DNA of 64,000 nt from contig NZ_JAGIOR010000001.1 of the NCBI RefSeq assembly GCF_017876795.1, positions 4,676,501 through 4,740,500 on the forward strand, in the 5' to 3' direction. The position numbers and the translations under genes were made by a program. The DNA comes from Rhizobium leguminosarum (GTDB lineage: Bacteria > Pseudomonadota > Alphaproteobacteria > Rhizobiales > Rhizobiaceae). Under the pieces are notes generated by a model that saw only the letters and a list, made by a program, of their open reading frames with translations, did no database searches and was not told the origin of the DNA. Positions 37,923-46,705 of the stretch are shown here, in pieces (the stretch's first letter is position 1; each line of letters opens with the position of its first letter).

Positions 37923-38264
37923 CTATCCGCCATAACCTCCAGGCCTTGCCATCGCGGCTCTACCGCCGCATCTTGAGCCGTCGGCGGCAGTGTCCTCTTC
38001 GGTGGGGCAGTTTCCGGCATACGGTTGCTGACCGCCCTGGACCTGGCCGCCCCCGTTATAGTCTGTCATGACCCGGCCGACCCGCCGGCCGTCCGCATAA
38101 ATGCGTGTGTCCTGAGATTGCGGATTGAACGGCTGGGCGATGTGGATCGCCTTGTTCGCCTCCATGGCGTTCCCAGCCCCGAAGGTGATCGTGTCGCGAT
38201 GGTTCATGTAATCGGCGCAGCCGGTTAGCAGAACTGACACGGCGCAAATCAACAGCCTTTGCAT
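37923..38264 (-). CDS. Small lipoprotein of unknown function
   Basis: 113 residues from the ATG at 38264. Signal MQRLLICAVSVLLTGCADY with lipobox LLTGC, so it is predicted to be lipid-anchored. The mature start HRDTITFGAGNAMEANKAIHIAQPFNP is a pattern found in small rhizobial/bradyrhizobial lipoproteins of unknown role. The C-terminus is glycine-rich. It lies inside the tRNA-Gln island. Confidence 0.72.
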   Translation of the reverse strand: MQRLLICAVSVLLTGCADYMNHRDTITFGAGNAMEANKAIHIAQPFNPQSQDTRIYADGRRVGRVMTDYNGGGQVQGGQQPYAGNCPTEEDTAADGSRCGGRAAMARPGGYGG

Positions 38265-38460
38265 TTGAGCCCCCTCTCGCAATAGCCGGTGCAGTGAAAC
38301 TCAAAAGTGTGCCTGTGTCAAAGATGACCCAAGATTAGCACACGGCAGGCCTGGAACCCCGCCCGGATGCTTCTCGTGATCGATCAAGCGGAAAATTTGC
38401 CGTTTGATCCGATCTGCGGTTTCGGAGGCTGGGGCACCGCAATTCTCGTAATTTGCGCGA

Positions 38461-38811
38461 TCACCTGGTGCGAGCCTTCCGCCATCCGGCGTTGCGAGCC
38501 GCTTCCTCGGAGCAAAACCACTGCTCTCCGTACAAGTACGCGATGCGCGTTTCCCAGTAATACTCTTGTCCAGGAATGTGGTAGATCCGCTCGCCGGTCG
38601 ATTGGCTGATATTGCCCTTGATGTCGCATCCGGGGATCAGCGGCACATATTCGGAAGCGTACACGCCCAGTGCCGCTACGATGGCGAGGCCGGGAATCCA
38701 ATTGAACTTTCGGGGGGACGATCGATACGCACGCGATTTATGCGGAATTTGCGCGTTACGCTCCTTCCGCTTCCTACGCTTTCGCGGATCGAACCCGATG
38801 ATTTGCCCCAT
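38461..38811 (-). CDS. Small membrane-anchored protein with a sunset-type C-terminal domain
   Basis: 116 residues from the ATG at 38811. N-terminal basic segment (DPRKRRKRKERN), one membrane helix (WIPGLAIVAALGVYASEYV), then CDIKGNISQSTGERIYHIPG and YYWETRI...WFCSEEAARNAGWRKAR. This C-terminal motif recurs in rhizobial proteins, sometimes after nuclease domains, and is called a sunset domain in some annotations. Its role is unknown. Confidence 0.72.
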   Translation of the reverse strand: MGQIIGFDPRKRRKRKERNAQIPHKSRAYRSSPRKFNWIPGLAIVAALGVYASEYVPLIPGCDIKGNISQSTGERIYHIPGQEYYWETRIAYLYGEQWFCSEEAARNAGWRKARTR

Positions 38812-39000
38812 GACTTCCCCCGAAACGCAAGGATGCCGTGCATTCATGGAGGAGTCTAGCTTAAGCTAATAGGTGTTGACTGTCATACCGCAAAGGGTTG
38901 CCCCAGAGCGCCGCACAGACGCGCATCAGGCGCTCGCGACTGTCTGACAACAGCGGCTAGGCCGCCGATCGCTCTTGCTAGGCTTCTGTGGTCGCCCGGT

Positions 39001-39245
39001 GTGGCATCGATCATCTTGTCGAAGATATCCCGCCTTCGGCTCTTCCTTCAGATAGGCCATCAGGTCCGCCGACGTGATGCCGAGCAATCGTGCCGTCGCG
39101 TTGGCATGGACTCGTTATCCAGCCGGCCGCCGTTGTCATCGACGAACGCTTGCACCATCGGGAGAGGATTGAGCCGGTCGATGTTCGCGACCGCTGGCGC
39201 CTACTTCTCCAGCTTCGCGAGGCGGGTGTCAAAGGTGGTCGACAT
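39001..39245 (-). pseudogene. Degraded small gene
   Basis: Starting at MSTTFDTRLAKLEK the frame meets a stop after 14 codons. Protein-like pieces continue in shifting frames (ANIDRLNPLPMVQAFVDDNGG, then DLMAYLKEEPKAG). Several stops or shifts make it a remnant. The start overlaps the end of the gene at 39229-40023, as in a former operon. Confidence 0.5.
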
Positions 39246-40023
39246 CACTAAGCCCCGAGAGTGCATATTGCGCCGCCTTGGACTTCGGTTCTTTGTCACC
39301 CTGCCAGAGCGGCAGGCCGACTTCTTCCGAGACCTGCGGATCGGCTGTGTAGATGGGATAGCCTTGCCTGAGCAGCCTTATCAGGATTTCCCGGTCGAAA
39401 CGGGTATGTTTGCGGGTCAGATTGGCGCTGTTGTATATGTGGCCGTTCGAACGGGGATTGATGCCGGTTATGATGACCGCGCTGGCATCGTTGTATAATG
39501 CAAACAACACTGCGATCATTCCGTTCGAGCACTTGGTTTCGGCATCGAGCTCAAGGTTCACCAGTCCGCTGGCTTTGTGCATCAACGCTATGCGCTGGTA
39601 GCGGCCCACGAGATGGAGATCCCGGTAGCAATAGCTGAACGAGTTCAGATTGTTTTTCACGCGCGCCTGGCGTTTCTGACCCCGCCGCCAGGTGAGAACG
39701 TAGAGAGCGCCGGTGCGGTGCCCCGTGAGAACGCGCCTTGTCTCCACGGCTGCCGTATTGCCGCCCTGGAGCTCGTTGAAGCCCATCAGGGTGATGTCGG
39801 GCGCATCGATGCCCCAGGCATGGACAGCTATTTGCGAGGCGTTCACCGAAATGATGCGATATGTTTCATCGAAGCCGACGGGCTTGTGGGAAACGGGTGC
39901 CGATCCGACGACCACGACAGGGCCGGCAAATGGTACACTGGTTTTCGGAGGCTTGGGCCTTGTCACGGTATATCTGATGCGGCGGTAGATGATTTTATGC
40001 ATCCGCGCAAGCAAATTTGGCAT
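39229..40023 (-). CDS. Unknown protein, possibly glycosyltransferase-like
   Basis: 264 residues. After a basic N-terminus it shows a nucleotide-binding-like start VVVVGSAPVSHKP, then YRIISVNASQIAVHAWGIDAPDITLMGF and near the end SNGHIYNSANLTRKHTRFDREILIRLL. The G-S-A-P plus S/N-x-x-x-x-x-x-x-G-x-x-P-D pattern resembles DUF115/GT29-like proteins that sense or transfer sugars, but I cannot place it in a family. It is intact, in contrast to most of the island around it. Confidence 0.6.
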   Translation of the reverse strand: MPNLLARMHKIIYRRIRYTVTRPKPPKTSVPFAGPVVVVGSAPVSHKPVGFDETYRIISVNASQIAVHAWGIDAPDITLMGFNELQGGNTAAVETRRVLTGHRTGALYVLTWRRGQKRQARVKNNLNSFSYCYRDLHLVGRYQRIALMHKASGLVNLELDAETKCSNGMIAVLFALYNDASAVIITGINPRSNGHIYNSANLTRKHTRFDREILIRLLRQGYPIYTADPQVSEEVGLPLWQGDKEPKSKAAQYALSGLSDVDHL

Positions 40024-40142
40024 TCGAAGTATGACTCCAGCTCATGCTAACCTGAATTATCTCAAAGTAAGAGGTGAATCGGCCCCAAGAATCTGAGAAC
40101 TGCTTTTGTAACAAAGATTATCAGACTGCAAGACGGGGTCCG

Positions 40143-40611
40143 ATGCAACTACACTGTATCTCCACGCAGCTCGAATTTGAAGGCTTCGACGGCCACAAAG
40201 TTGTGGCTGGTTTCGATGGCGGCGCGATCACGTCGGATGCCGGCGCGCTTTTGCTTCGCCATGTCGACAAAGTCATTGGCCTGTTCGAGCGGATGGCGGC
40301 GTGCTTTGTTGACGCCGCGCTGCGGCTTGCACGGTCCACAGTGTGCGCACGCTGGTCGGGCAGCGCATCGCGGCGATCGCCTTGGGATACGAGGACGTCG
40401 ACGACCATGACAGGCTGCGCCATGACCCGGTTCTTCGGCTTCTGTCGCAGAGCCTGACGCCGAAGCGGCCCGACTGTGCGGTGCTGACCGGCAAATCCAC
40501 CTTGAACCGGCTGGAGCACGGCCCCCTGGGGCAGCCGACGCGCTATCATAAGATCGGTTATAGGGCTAGCGCTGGAAACCTTATTTGTCGAGCTGTTTCT
40601 GGAGGCCCAAG
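40143..40611 (+). pseudogene. IS1380-family transposase, N-terminal fragment with frameshift
   Basis: FDGGAITSDAGALLLRHVDKVIGLFERMAACF begins the IS1380 transposase. Around 40320-40345 the frame shifts, and RTLVGQRIAAIALGYEDVDDHDRLRHDP to KSTLNRLEHGP follows in another frame. A last piece, LFVELFLEAQ, ends at about 40611, where an ISAzo13-like element is inserted. The missing middle resumes at 42380. Confidence 0.85.
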
Positions 40612-40683
40612 CTAAGGATCTGACGCCATATAAGCACTGCATATTTTGACAAACCGGTGTCTGGCTTATGTCCGGATTGAAGG

Positions 40684-41022
40684 TCAGTAGTTGCGACCGT
40701 TTTGCTGTTTGAGCTTCTTGATACGGTGCCGTTGATAGGCGTCGATTTGCCGGAACGGCGGCATCCGTTTGTTAAAGATGAGATGCGTGATGGAGACGAT
40801 GCAGGGGGTTTTGGTTTCCGGTCCGCCGATGTCCAACGCGCACACAATCCCGCCCTCTTCTCCCATGTAGAAAAGGCTTGTCACGTTGCAACCATCGGGG
40901 ATCTCGAGATCCGGGGATTGCTTGGTCAGCGTTATTTTAAGCGTTTGAGACAGCCTCGTTTCGAGGGGAAGTGACGCCTCGAGTTCACGAACAAGGTGAT
41001 CGGTTTTCTCAGGATCATCGAT
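40684..41022 (-). CDS. Companion gene of the ISAzo13-like transposase, unknown function
   Basis: 112 residues from MIDDPEKTDHLVRELEASLP; its ATG at 41022 overlaps the transposase stop by 8 bp, so translation is probably coupled. It contains VTSLFYMGEEGGIVCALDIG and THLIFNKRMPPFRQIDAYQRHRIKKLKQQ, an acidic first half and a basic C-terminus. No known domain recognised. Its place within the IS suggests a transposition accessory or a regulator. Confidence 0.65.
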   Translation of the reverse strand: MDDPEKTDHLVRELEASLPLETRLSQTLKITLTKQSPDLEIPDGCNVTSLFYMGEEGGIVCALDIGGPETKTPCIVSITHLIFNKRMPPFRQIDAYQRHRIKKLKQQNGRNY

Positions 41023-42262
41023 CATCGGCAACACTCTCGGCGATAGCGCTATCGGACACAACGGAGGTGGGCGAAATCGTGTAGTTCCACTCACCGTGGA
41101 AGGGATCACGATCAATATTGATTGCATTCATTTCAGCATCGGTGATCTTGATGGCCTTGGGATAGTCATTTTCGTCGAGGCAACATTGAACGTCGAGCCC
41201 GTTGGCCGTCGTCGTGGCCCCGATCAGTTGAACGATGACCTCATGACTGACGAGGGGCTTGCCGCGCCAATTCTGTGTGATGAATGCAAATAGCCGGTGT
41301 TCTATGCGGTTCCATTTGCTGGTCCCCGGCGGGTGGTGAGCGACCGTGATAGCTAACCCAGTTTCATTGGCGAATGATTGAAGCTCGCGCTTCCACAGTC
41401 GCACACGGGCCCCGTTGCTGCCACCGCAATCGGCGGTAATGAGTAGACCGGTTGAACCAGGATAGCGGCTCTTTCCCAAGACATTCCACCACCGTCGAAT
41501 GCTCTCTACGGCAAAGGCGGCGGTGTCATGATCGATGCCGACATTCACCCAACCCGAGTTGTTGGTGATGTCGTAGACGCCGTAAGGTGCGACCTTGCCG
41601 AGTTCGGGTATCTTGAAGTCGTGAACGCGCACGGGTTCGGGGCCGCCTTTGGGACGCAGCTCACGCCCGCCGTTCTTGAAATCGCCAACCAGCTCCTTTT
41701 TCTTTGTGTCGACCGAAATGGCGGCCTGGCCGGCCGCCTGGAACTGCTTGATCTTCTCGTTGATGTGTTCGAACTGGGTGTCGCGGTCAGGATGAGACGC
41801 CCCCTCCAAGGTCTTCTTGTTGGCCTGGAGGCTGAAGCCAAGCTTGCGCAGCAGCCGACCAACCAACTTCTGGCTGGCCGTAAAGCCGCGTTGTGCCAAT
41901 GCGCCGGCAAGGTGGCGCTGGCTTCTGCTCACCCACAACAATGCTGCTTCAGGGTCGCCACGGATCGCCGATTGAACCAATTCTTCAAGTGCAGCCAAGA
42001 GGCCCGGCTCAGTCTCGATCTTTGGCCTGCGGCCGCCGCCCGGCCGCCGAACCCGGCGTTCCAGTCGTGCATCTGCGGTCCGCAACTCCGTAAGACCGCG
42101 CCCGATCGTACTGCGCGCAACGCCGGTCGCCGCCGAAACCGCCGTCACTCCACCCCGGCCCGCCGCGCGAGCCTCGGTTGCCGCCAACAAACGCCGTGCC
42201 CGCTCATCGAGATAAGGCGCAAGCGTCTCAAAGCGAGCTTTGATCGCCGCGATATCAATCAT
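41015..42262 (-). CDS. ISAzo13-family transposase
   Basis: 415 residues. N-terminal helix-turn-helix (TAVSAATGVARSTIGRGLTEL), a basic linker RVRRPGGGRRPKIE, then a DDE core: ISVDTKKKELVGDFKNGG (first Asp), LLITADCGGSNGARVRLWK (second Asp) and HHPPGTSKWNRIEHRLFAFI (Glu). All three acidic residues are present, so the transposase may be functional. Confidence 0.9.
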   Translation of the reverse strand: MIDIAAIKARFETLAPYLDERARRLLAATEARAAGRGGVTAVSAATGVARSTIGRGLTELRTADARLERRVRRPGGGRRPKIETEPGLLAALEELVQSAIRGDPEAALLWVSRSQRHLAGALAQRGFTASQKLVGRLLRKLGFSLQANKKTLEGASHPDRDTQFEHINEKIKQFQAAGQAAISVDTKKKELVGDFKNGGRELRPKGGPEPVRVHDFKIPELGKVAPYGVYDITNNSGWVNVGIDHDTAAFAVESIRRWWNVLGKSRYPGSTGLLITADCGGSNGARVRLWKRELQSFANETGLAITVAHHPPGTSKWNRIEHRLFAFITQNWRGKPLVSHEVIVQLIGATTTANGLDVQCCLDENDYPKAIKITDAEMNAINIDRDPFHGEWNYTISPTSVVSDSAIAESVADDR

Positions 42263-42379
42263 CCAGGTCGCTCAAATTCATTCGCCCACTGAATCAGAAA
42301 GTTTAACCTCCGTCCAGCATCGCTCATCTCTACACCAAGTAATCTACCAAGATCTAACGAATCGTTTGTTCCGTCTCAG

Positions 42380-42715
42380 GCCCTAAGCCGCGGGCCGAGA
42401 TCGTGCTCGATCTCGACGCCACCGACGATCCGCTGCACGGCCACCAGGAGGGTCCGGTTCTTTCACGGGTATTACAAATTGCCACTGCTATCTGCCGCTT
42501 TACATCTTCTGTGGCCGCCACCTGCTTATCGGCCAAGCTGCGGCGTTCCAACATCGACGCCAGCGCCGGATCGGTCGCCGAAATCGATCGCATCGTTGGG
42601 CAGATTCGCGACAGATGGCCGAACGTGCGCATCATCCTGCGCGCCGATTCCGGCTTCGCCCGCGACGAACTGATGGACTGGTGCGAGACCAACAAGGTCG
42701 ACACGGCAATCGAAA
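42380..42715 (+). pseudogene. IS1380-family transposase, middle fragment
   Basis: This continues the fragment at 40143-40611: EIVLDLDATDDPLHGHQEG (first catalytic Asp), then, after a shift, KLRRSNIDASAGSVAEIDRIVGQIRDRWPN and IILRADSGFARDELMDWCE (second Asp region). It ends at about 42715, with no C-terminal third. Confidence 0.85.
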
Positions 42716-42739
42716 GCTTCGGCGGCAACGCGGTCGGCG

Positions 42740-43310
42740 CACGACCAGCGGCTTCGGCGGTAACTGCTGAGTTTGCCTGCGGCGACGCCGACCTGGAGCG
42801 AATAGATGCGGATCGGCTCAGCGATATTTTTGAGCTGGGTGTTGCCGAGATCGCTGACGGAGAGATCGAGCCTCGCCTTGACCTGACGGTAGGCGTCCTC
42901 GGACAGGCAAATGGCGCTCGGCGCTGCAATGCGCTCCAAACGCGAGGCGATGTTGATGCCGTCGCCCATCAGGTCGCCGTCGCTTTCCTCGACAGATTGA
43001 TGCCGATCCGGAACTCGATGCGGCGGTCCTAGCCACGGCGGCATTGCGCTCGACCATACCGTTCTGCACCTCAATGGCGCAGCGCACGGCATCGACCACG
43101 CTGCGGAACTCGACGAGTGCCCCGTCACCTGTGCGCTTGATAACGCGCCGTTATACACGGCGATGGTCGGATCGATCAGGTCGCTGCGCAGTGCCCGCAA
43201 CCTCGCTGGGGTGCGATCTTCGTCGGTCCTTGCGAGCCTGCTGTATCCGACCACGCCGCGGCCAGAATTGCGGCCAATTTGCGATTCTCGCTCATAGGGC
43301 GGCGGTCTCC
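42740..43310 (-). pseudogene. Adenylate/guanylate cyclase domain remnant
   Basis: Pieces in two frames resemble class III cyclases: VVGYSRLARTDEDRTPARLRALR, then VVDAVRCAIEVQNGMVERNA in another frame, then DGDLMGDGINIASRLERIAAPSAICLSEDAYRQVKARL. The G-D-G metal/substrate segment is lost at the frameshift. No start or C-terminal domain remains. Confidence 0.8.
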
Positions 43311-43655
43311 TCTTCCCCAGGATAGCGGGAAGACAGAGGGCGAGAGGCAACTTTTCGCTTCTGCTCAGAGCGATCTCGGTTGAGATCAAATCGCCCGTGT
43401 TTACGAATGGGCCGACGTGCGGATCAGGCAATAACAGCTCTGTGGACTTTCGGCCTTTCAACGTGGTCGTTCCGAAAGCCTATTGACGATCAAATCTGCG
43501 CGTTGATCGCCGCACCGCCCGAGGCGTGCATTTTCCGCTGCGCCGACTCCGCTCTTGCGAACAGTTCTCACTTTTGTATCAGAATTTTGGCGCTCTGGCG
43601 AGATTCATGATCTCTCAGTAGGAACCGTTTCAGGTCCGCCTTGGATCCGACAAAG

Positions 43656-43680
43656 GGTTAGTTTCCAGGCTCCCCAGCCA
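43656..43680 (+). repeat. Partial copy of the tRNA-Gln 3' end (island attachment site)
   Basis: 25 bp with 21 identities to 37298-37322, sharing TCCAGG and TCCCCAGCCA. It marks the right end of the tRNA-Gln island. Confidence 0.75.
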
Positions 43681-44272
43681 TATCGCGTATGCAAAAATCG
43701 TCCGACTCGGTAAGCTTTGGTAATGAGGCCTGATATCGCGGCGTGTTCCGTGTATGTTTGAACTTCCAACACCATAACAATGGCCTCACCCTATTTTGCT
43801 GGAGATACGGGTGATCGACGTTTAGCAAGTACCATCAGACTCCTCATGGACATCTCGGGGATCCCCGCACAACGGCAGGAGGCCGATTCCTCAGTGTCCG
43901 CATGTTGTGTAGAAGACGGAAGACGCTGACGAATTGGGATTAGGACATGTTTCGTTAGATGGGTGCTAGGCTAGACTGGCTGCCTATGTTTTGGGAAATT
44001 GGATTTTTGGCAATTGCGGGTGTGGCTGGTTTCACCTTGGGACGAGGGCAAGGCAACTTAGTCTGGCATCGTCACGGCCGTGCTAGCCATGACCGTGGTG
44101 TTCATATTTATCATGTAAAAATAAATCCCCATCGAGGAGCGCGGCGTCGTCACTGACAACCGTAGCGATTCGTCACTAAGGTGCAACTGTATCGACGTCG
44201 CAAACCCTTGCTTGGCCGAGAACGCGTCGTTACAAGATTTGCGATTAAATGATGTTGAAGAGAACGTGAATT
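43681..44272. other. Gene-free region before pseB
   Basis: About 590 bases with no well-supported gene. A 65-codon open frame at 43959-44156 encodes a hydrophobic stretch (WEIGFLAIAGVAGFTLG) but has no clear ribosome site and an odd basic tail, so I do not call it. The pseB promoter presumably lies here. A GAAGAGAACG sequence before the pseB ATG may be its Shine-Dalgarno. Confidence 0.5.
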
Positions 44273-45271
44273 ATGCTGACAGGTCAATCGATCCTCATTA
44301 CCGGCGGCACCGGGTCGTTCGGCCATGCATTTCTTCCAATGACACTCGAACGTTATAATCCGCGCCGCATCATCGTGTATTCACGCGACGAAATGAAGCA
44401 GTGGGAAATGGCCAAGAAATACAGTGCCGACAAGCGAGTGCGCTTCTTCATTGGTGATGTGAGAGACCGGGAGCGGCTGTACAGAGCGCTCGACGGGGTC
44501 GATTACGTCGTTCATGCAGCGGCAACGAAGATAGTGCCGACAGCGGAATACAACCCCTTTGAGTGCATCAAGACCAACATCAACGGCGCCATGAACGTCA
44601 TCGACGCCTGCATAGACCGCGGAGTAAAGCGCGTCGTTGCACTGTCGACGGACAAAGCCAGCAGCCCGATCAACCTGTACGGCGCAACCAAACTCGCTTC
44701 CGACAAGCTTTTTGTAGCGGGCAACTCATATTCGGGTGGACATCGCACACGCTTTGCCGTGGTTCGCTATGGAAACGTCATGGGATCGCGCGGCTCGGTC
44801 ATTCCGTTCTTCCTCTCCATCAAGGACAAAGGTGTGCTGCCCATCACCGACCCGCGCATGACCCGGTTCATGATCACGCTTGAACAGGGTGTGGAACTGG
44901 TCTGGCACGCTTTCGACGACATGGAAGGCGGCGAGATCTACGTCAAAAAAATCCCTTCAATGAAGATGGTGGATCTAGCCGCCGCCGTTGCGCCGGAAGC
45001 TCAGATAGAAATTGTCGGTATCCGCCCAGGCGAGAAAGTTCATGAACAGATGATTGGTGAAGAAGACTCTTTCTACACCTACGAATATAGCGACCATTTC
45101 AAGATACTGCCTGCAATCAATAATTGGGGCACCAGCGCGGAGCGCATAAAGGACGGGGTGAAAGTCCCGGAAGGCTTCAGCTATACGAGCGACAACAATA
45201 AGGAATGGCTGAGCGCTGTCGCTCTCCAGTCCTGGATCGAGCAAAATCGCCTAAAGATCGGAATGATATGA
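44273..45271 (+). CDS. pseB: UDP-N-acetylglucosamine 4,6-dehydratase (inverting)
   Basis: 332 residues. Extended-SDR fold: NAD motif ILITGGTGSFGHAF, VHAAATKIVP, and the catalytic K-x-x-D region STDKASSPINLYGATKLASDK (Tyr and Lys of YGATK), then VRYGNVMGSRGSVIPFF. PseB-type enzymes dehydrate UDP-GlcNAc at C4/C6 and invert C5 to the L-arabino product, the first step to pseudaminic acid-type sugars. The stop overlaps pseC by 4 bp (ATGA). Confidence 0.93.
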   Translation: MLTGQSILITGGTGSFGHAFLPMTLERYNPRRIIVYSRDEMKQWEMAKKYSADKRVRFFIGDVRDRERLYRALDGVDYVVHAAATKIVPTAEYNPFECIKTNINGAMNVIDACIDRGVKRVVALSTDKASSPINLYGATKLASDKLFVAGNSYSGGHRTRFAVVRYGNVMGSRGSVIPFFLSIKDKGVLPITDPRMTRFMITLEQGVELVWHAFDDMEGGEIYVKKIPSMKMVDLAAAVAPEAQIEIVGIRPGEKVHEQMIGEEDSFYTYEYSDHFKILPAINNWGTSAERIKDGVKVPEGFSYTSDNNKEWLSAVALQSWIEQNRLKIGMI

Positions 45272-46437
45272 GTTCCTCCATTCCCTATGGCAGACAGGAT
45301 ATCAATGATGCGGATATCGACGCAGTCGTTGCCGTTCTGAGATCTGACTTTCTGACGCAAGGTCCTGTCGTGCCTCGCTTCGAGCAAGCGGTCGCATCCT
45401 ATTGCGGTGCACTCCATGCTGTTGCGGTGAACAGCGCGACCTCGGCGCTCCACATTGCCTGTCTCGCTCTCGGACTTGGTCCCGGTGACTTGCTTTGGAC
45501 AAGCCCGATCACGTTCGTAGCATCCGCCAATTGCGCTCTATACTGTGGCGCTGATGTCGACTTCGTCGATATCGACAAGGACAGCTACAATCTTTCGCCG
45601 GCAGCGCTCGAGCAAAAATTGCTGGAAGCAGAGCGAGCGGGACGCCTGCCGAAGGTGGTCGTCGCAGTCCATCTGACCGGGCAGCCCTGTGACCTTGCGG
45701 CGATCCATGCTTTGGCACTTCGTTATGGCTTTGCCGTTATCGAGGATGCATCGCACGCGATTGGAGGTCGCTATCTCAACGAGCCCATCGGCAACTGCCG
45801 CTATAGCGACATCACGATATTCAGCTTTCATGCTGTAAAAATCATCACCTCGGCAGAGGGCGGAATGGCCGTTACCAACGAACCAGAACTCGCCCATAAG
45901 ATGCGTCTGCTTCGTAGCCATGGCATCACGCGCGAACCCGACAGGATGACGCAACAGCCGGACGGGCCATGGTACTATCAGCAGATAGATCTCGGCTATA
46001 ACTACCGCATGACCGAGTTGCAGGGCGCGCTGGGATTAAGCCAGATGGATCGTCTGGACAGCTACGTCTCCAAGCGCCATCAATTGGCGAGACGTTATAA
46101 CGACGCGTTCAGCAACTTGCCTGTGATCACGCCCTGGCAGCATCCTGACGGATATTCCGCACTGCATCTCTACGTCATTCGCGTCCAATCGGGGGAGATC
46201 GGGAAGAGTCACAGGGAAATTTACGATTCGCTGCTGAAGCAAGGTATTGGCGTGAACCTCCATTATATCCCGGTGCACCTGCAGCCCTATTACCATCGTA
46301 TGGGCTTTCAACGGAACACCTACCCGGAAGCCGAAGCTTATTACTCAGAGGCCATAACCCTTCCGATGTACCCAACGATGACTGATGCGCAGCAGGAACA
46401 GGTTATCGTGGCGTTGCGGGAAGCCGTTACCGCATAA
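45268..46437 (+). CDS. pseC: UDP-4-amino-4,6-dideoxy-N-acetyl-L-altrosamine transaminase
   Basis: 389 residues from the ATG at 45268. DegT/DnrJ/EryC1 aminotransferase: VNSATSALHIACLALG, VIEDASHAIGG (the Asp that contacts the PLP ring), PLP-lysine loop ITIFSFHAVKIITSAEGGM and LGYNYRMTELQGALG. It acts on the PseB product with glutamate. No pseH, pseG, pseI or pseF follows; the next genes run on the other strand. The pair may therefore only supply a 4-amino-4,6-dideoxy sugar for O-antigen. Confidence 0.92.
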   Translation: MSSSIPYGRQDINDADIDAVVAVLRSDFLTQGPVVPRFEQAVASYCGALHAVAVNSATSALHIACLALGLGPGDLLWTSPITFVASANCALYCGADVDFVDIDKDSYNLSPAALEQKLLEAERAGRLPKVVVAVHLTGQPCDLAAIHALALRYGFAVIEDASHAIGGRYLNEPIGNCRYSDITIFSFHAVKIITSAEGGMAVTNEPELAHKMRLLRSHGITREPDRMTQQPDGPWYYQQIDLGYNYRMTELQGALGLSQMDRLDSYVSKRHQLARRYNDAFSNLPVITPWQHPDGYSALHLYVIRVQSGEIGKSHREIYDSLLKQGIGVNLHYIPVHLQPYYHRMGFQRNTYPEAEAYYSEAITLPMYPTMTDAQQEQVIVALREAVTA

Positions 46438-46705
46438 GGCTGCCGATCCTCTGATCGAGGACGGCGGATATTACCTGGCAGGCGGCGCGCCTGCCATCTC
46501 GGACGCCACCTTCACTGCCCCCAAACCATCAATTCCTACCGCAGAGATGAACCTCGCGGCAACATCCTGCGCGCCTGGATCTTCCATCATCGATGACTCT
46601 ATTTTTCAGCGATTGAGCTCCAGTAACTGCAATCCCAGGAACATCCGGCCCCGCACTCGGTTTCAAGCGTGATCTCGTGAACATCGGCCGGTACGGCGAA
46701 ACTCT

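Larger units (their letters stand above)
40612..42379 (-). mobile_element. ISAzo13-like element inserted in IS1380
   Basis: About 1.77 kb. The IS1380 sequence reads GAGGCCCAAGC before it and AAGCCGCGGGCCGAG after it, so AAGC may be the target duplication. The ends are weakly inverted (left AAGGATCTGACG, right complement AGGGCCTGAGACGG). It carries a transposase and a small companion gene, both on the minus strand. Confidence 0.7.
37298..43680 (+). mobile_element. Decayed genomic island at tRNA-Gln
   Basis: The segment is bounded by the tRNA-Gln 3' end (37298-37322) and a 21/25 identical copy of it (43656-43680). Directly inside the left end is the N-terminus of a tyrosine integrase, the usual arrangement for tRNA-integrated islands. 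Contents are small hypothetical genes, broken IS elements (IS1380, ISAzo13) and an adenylate cyclase remnant. No intact integrase remains, so it is probably immobile. Confidence 0.7.

Noticed and set aside
42526..43461. 311-codon minus-strand frame
   Set aside because: It joins an adenylate cyclase remnant with antisense IS1380 sequence; not one real gene. The cyclase part is annotated as a pseudogene.
43959..44156. 65-codon frame before pseB
   Set aside because: Has a hydrophobic run but no good ribosome site, no family similarity that I recognise, and an atypical basic tail.
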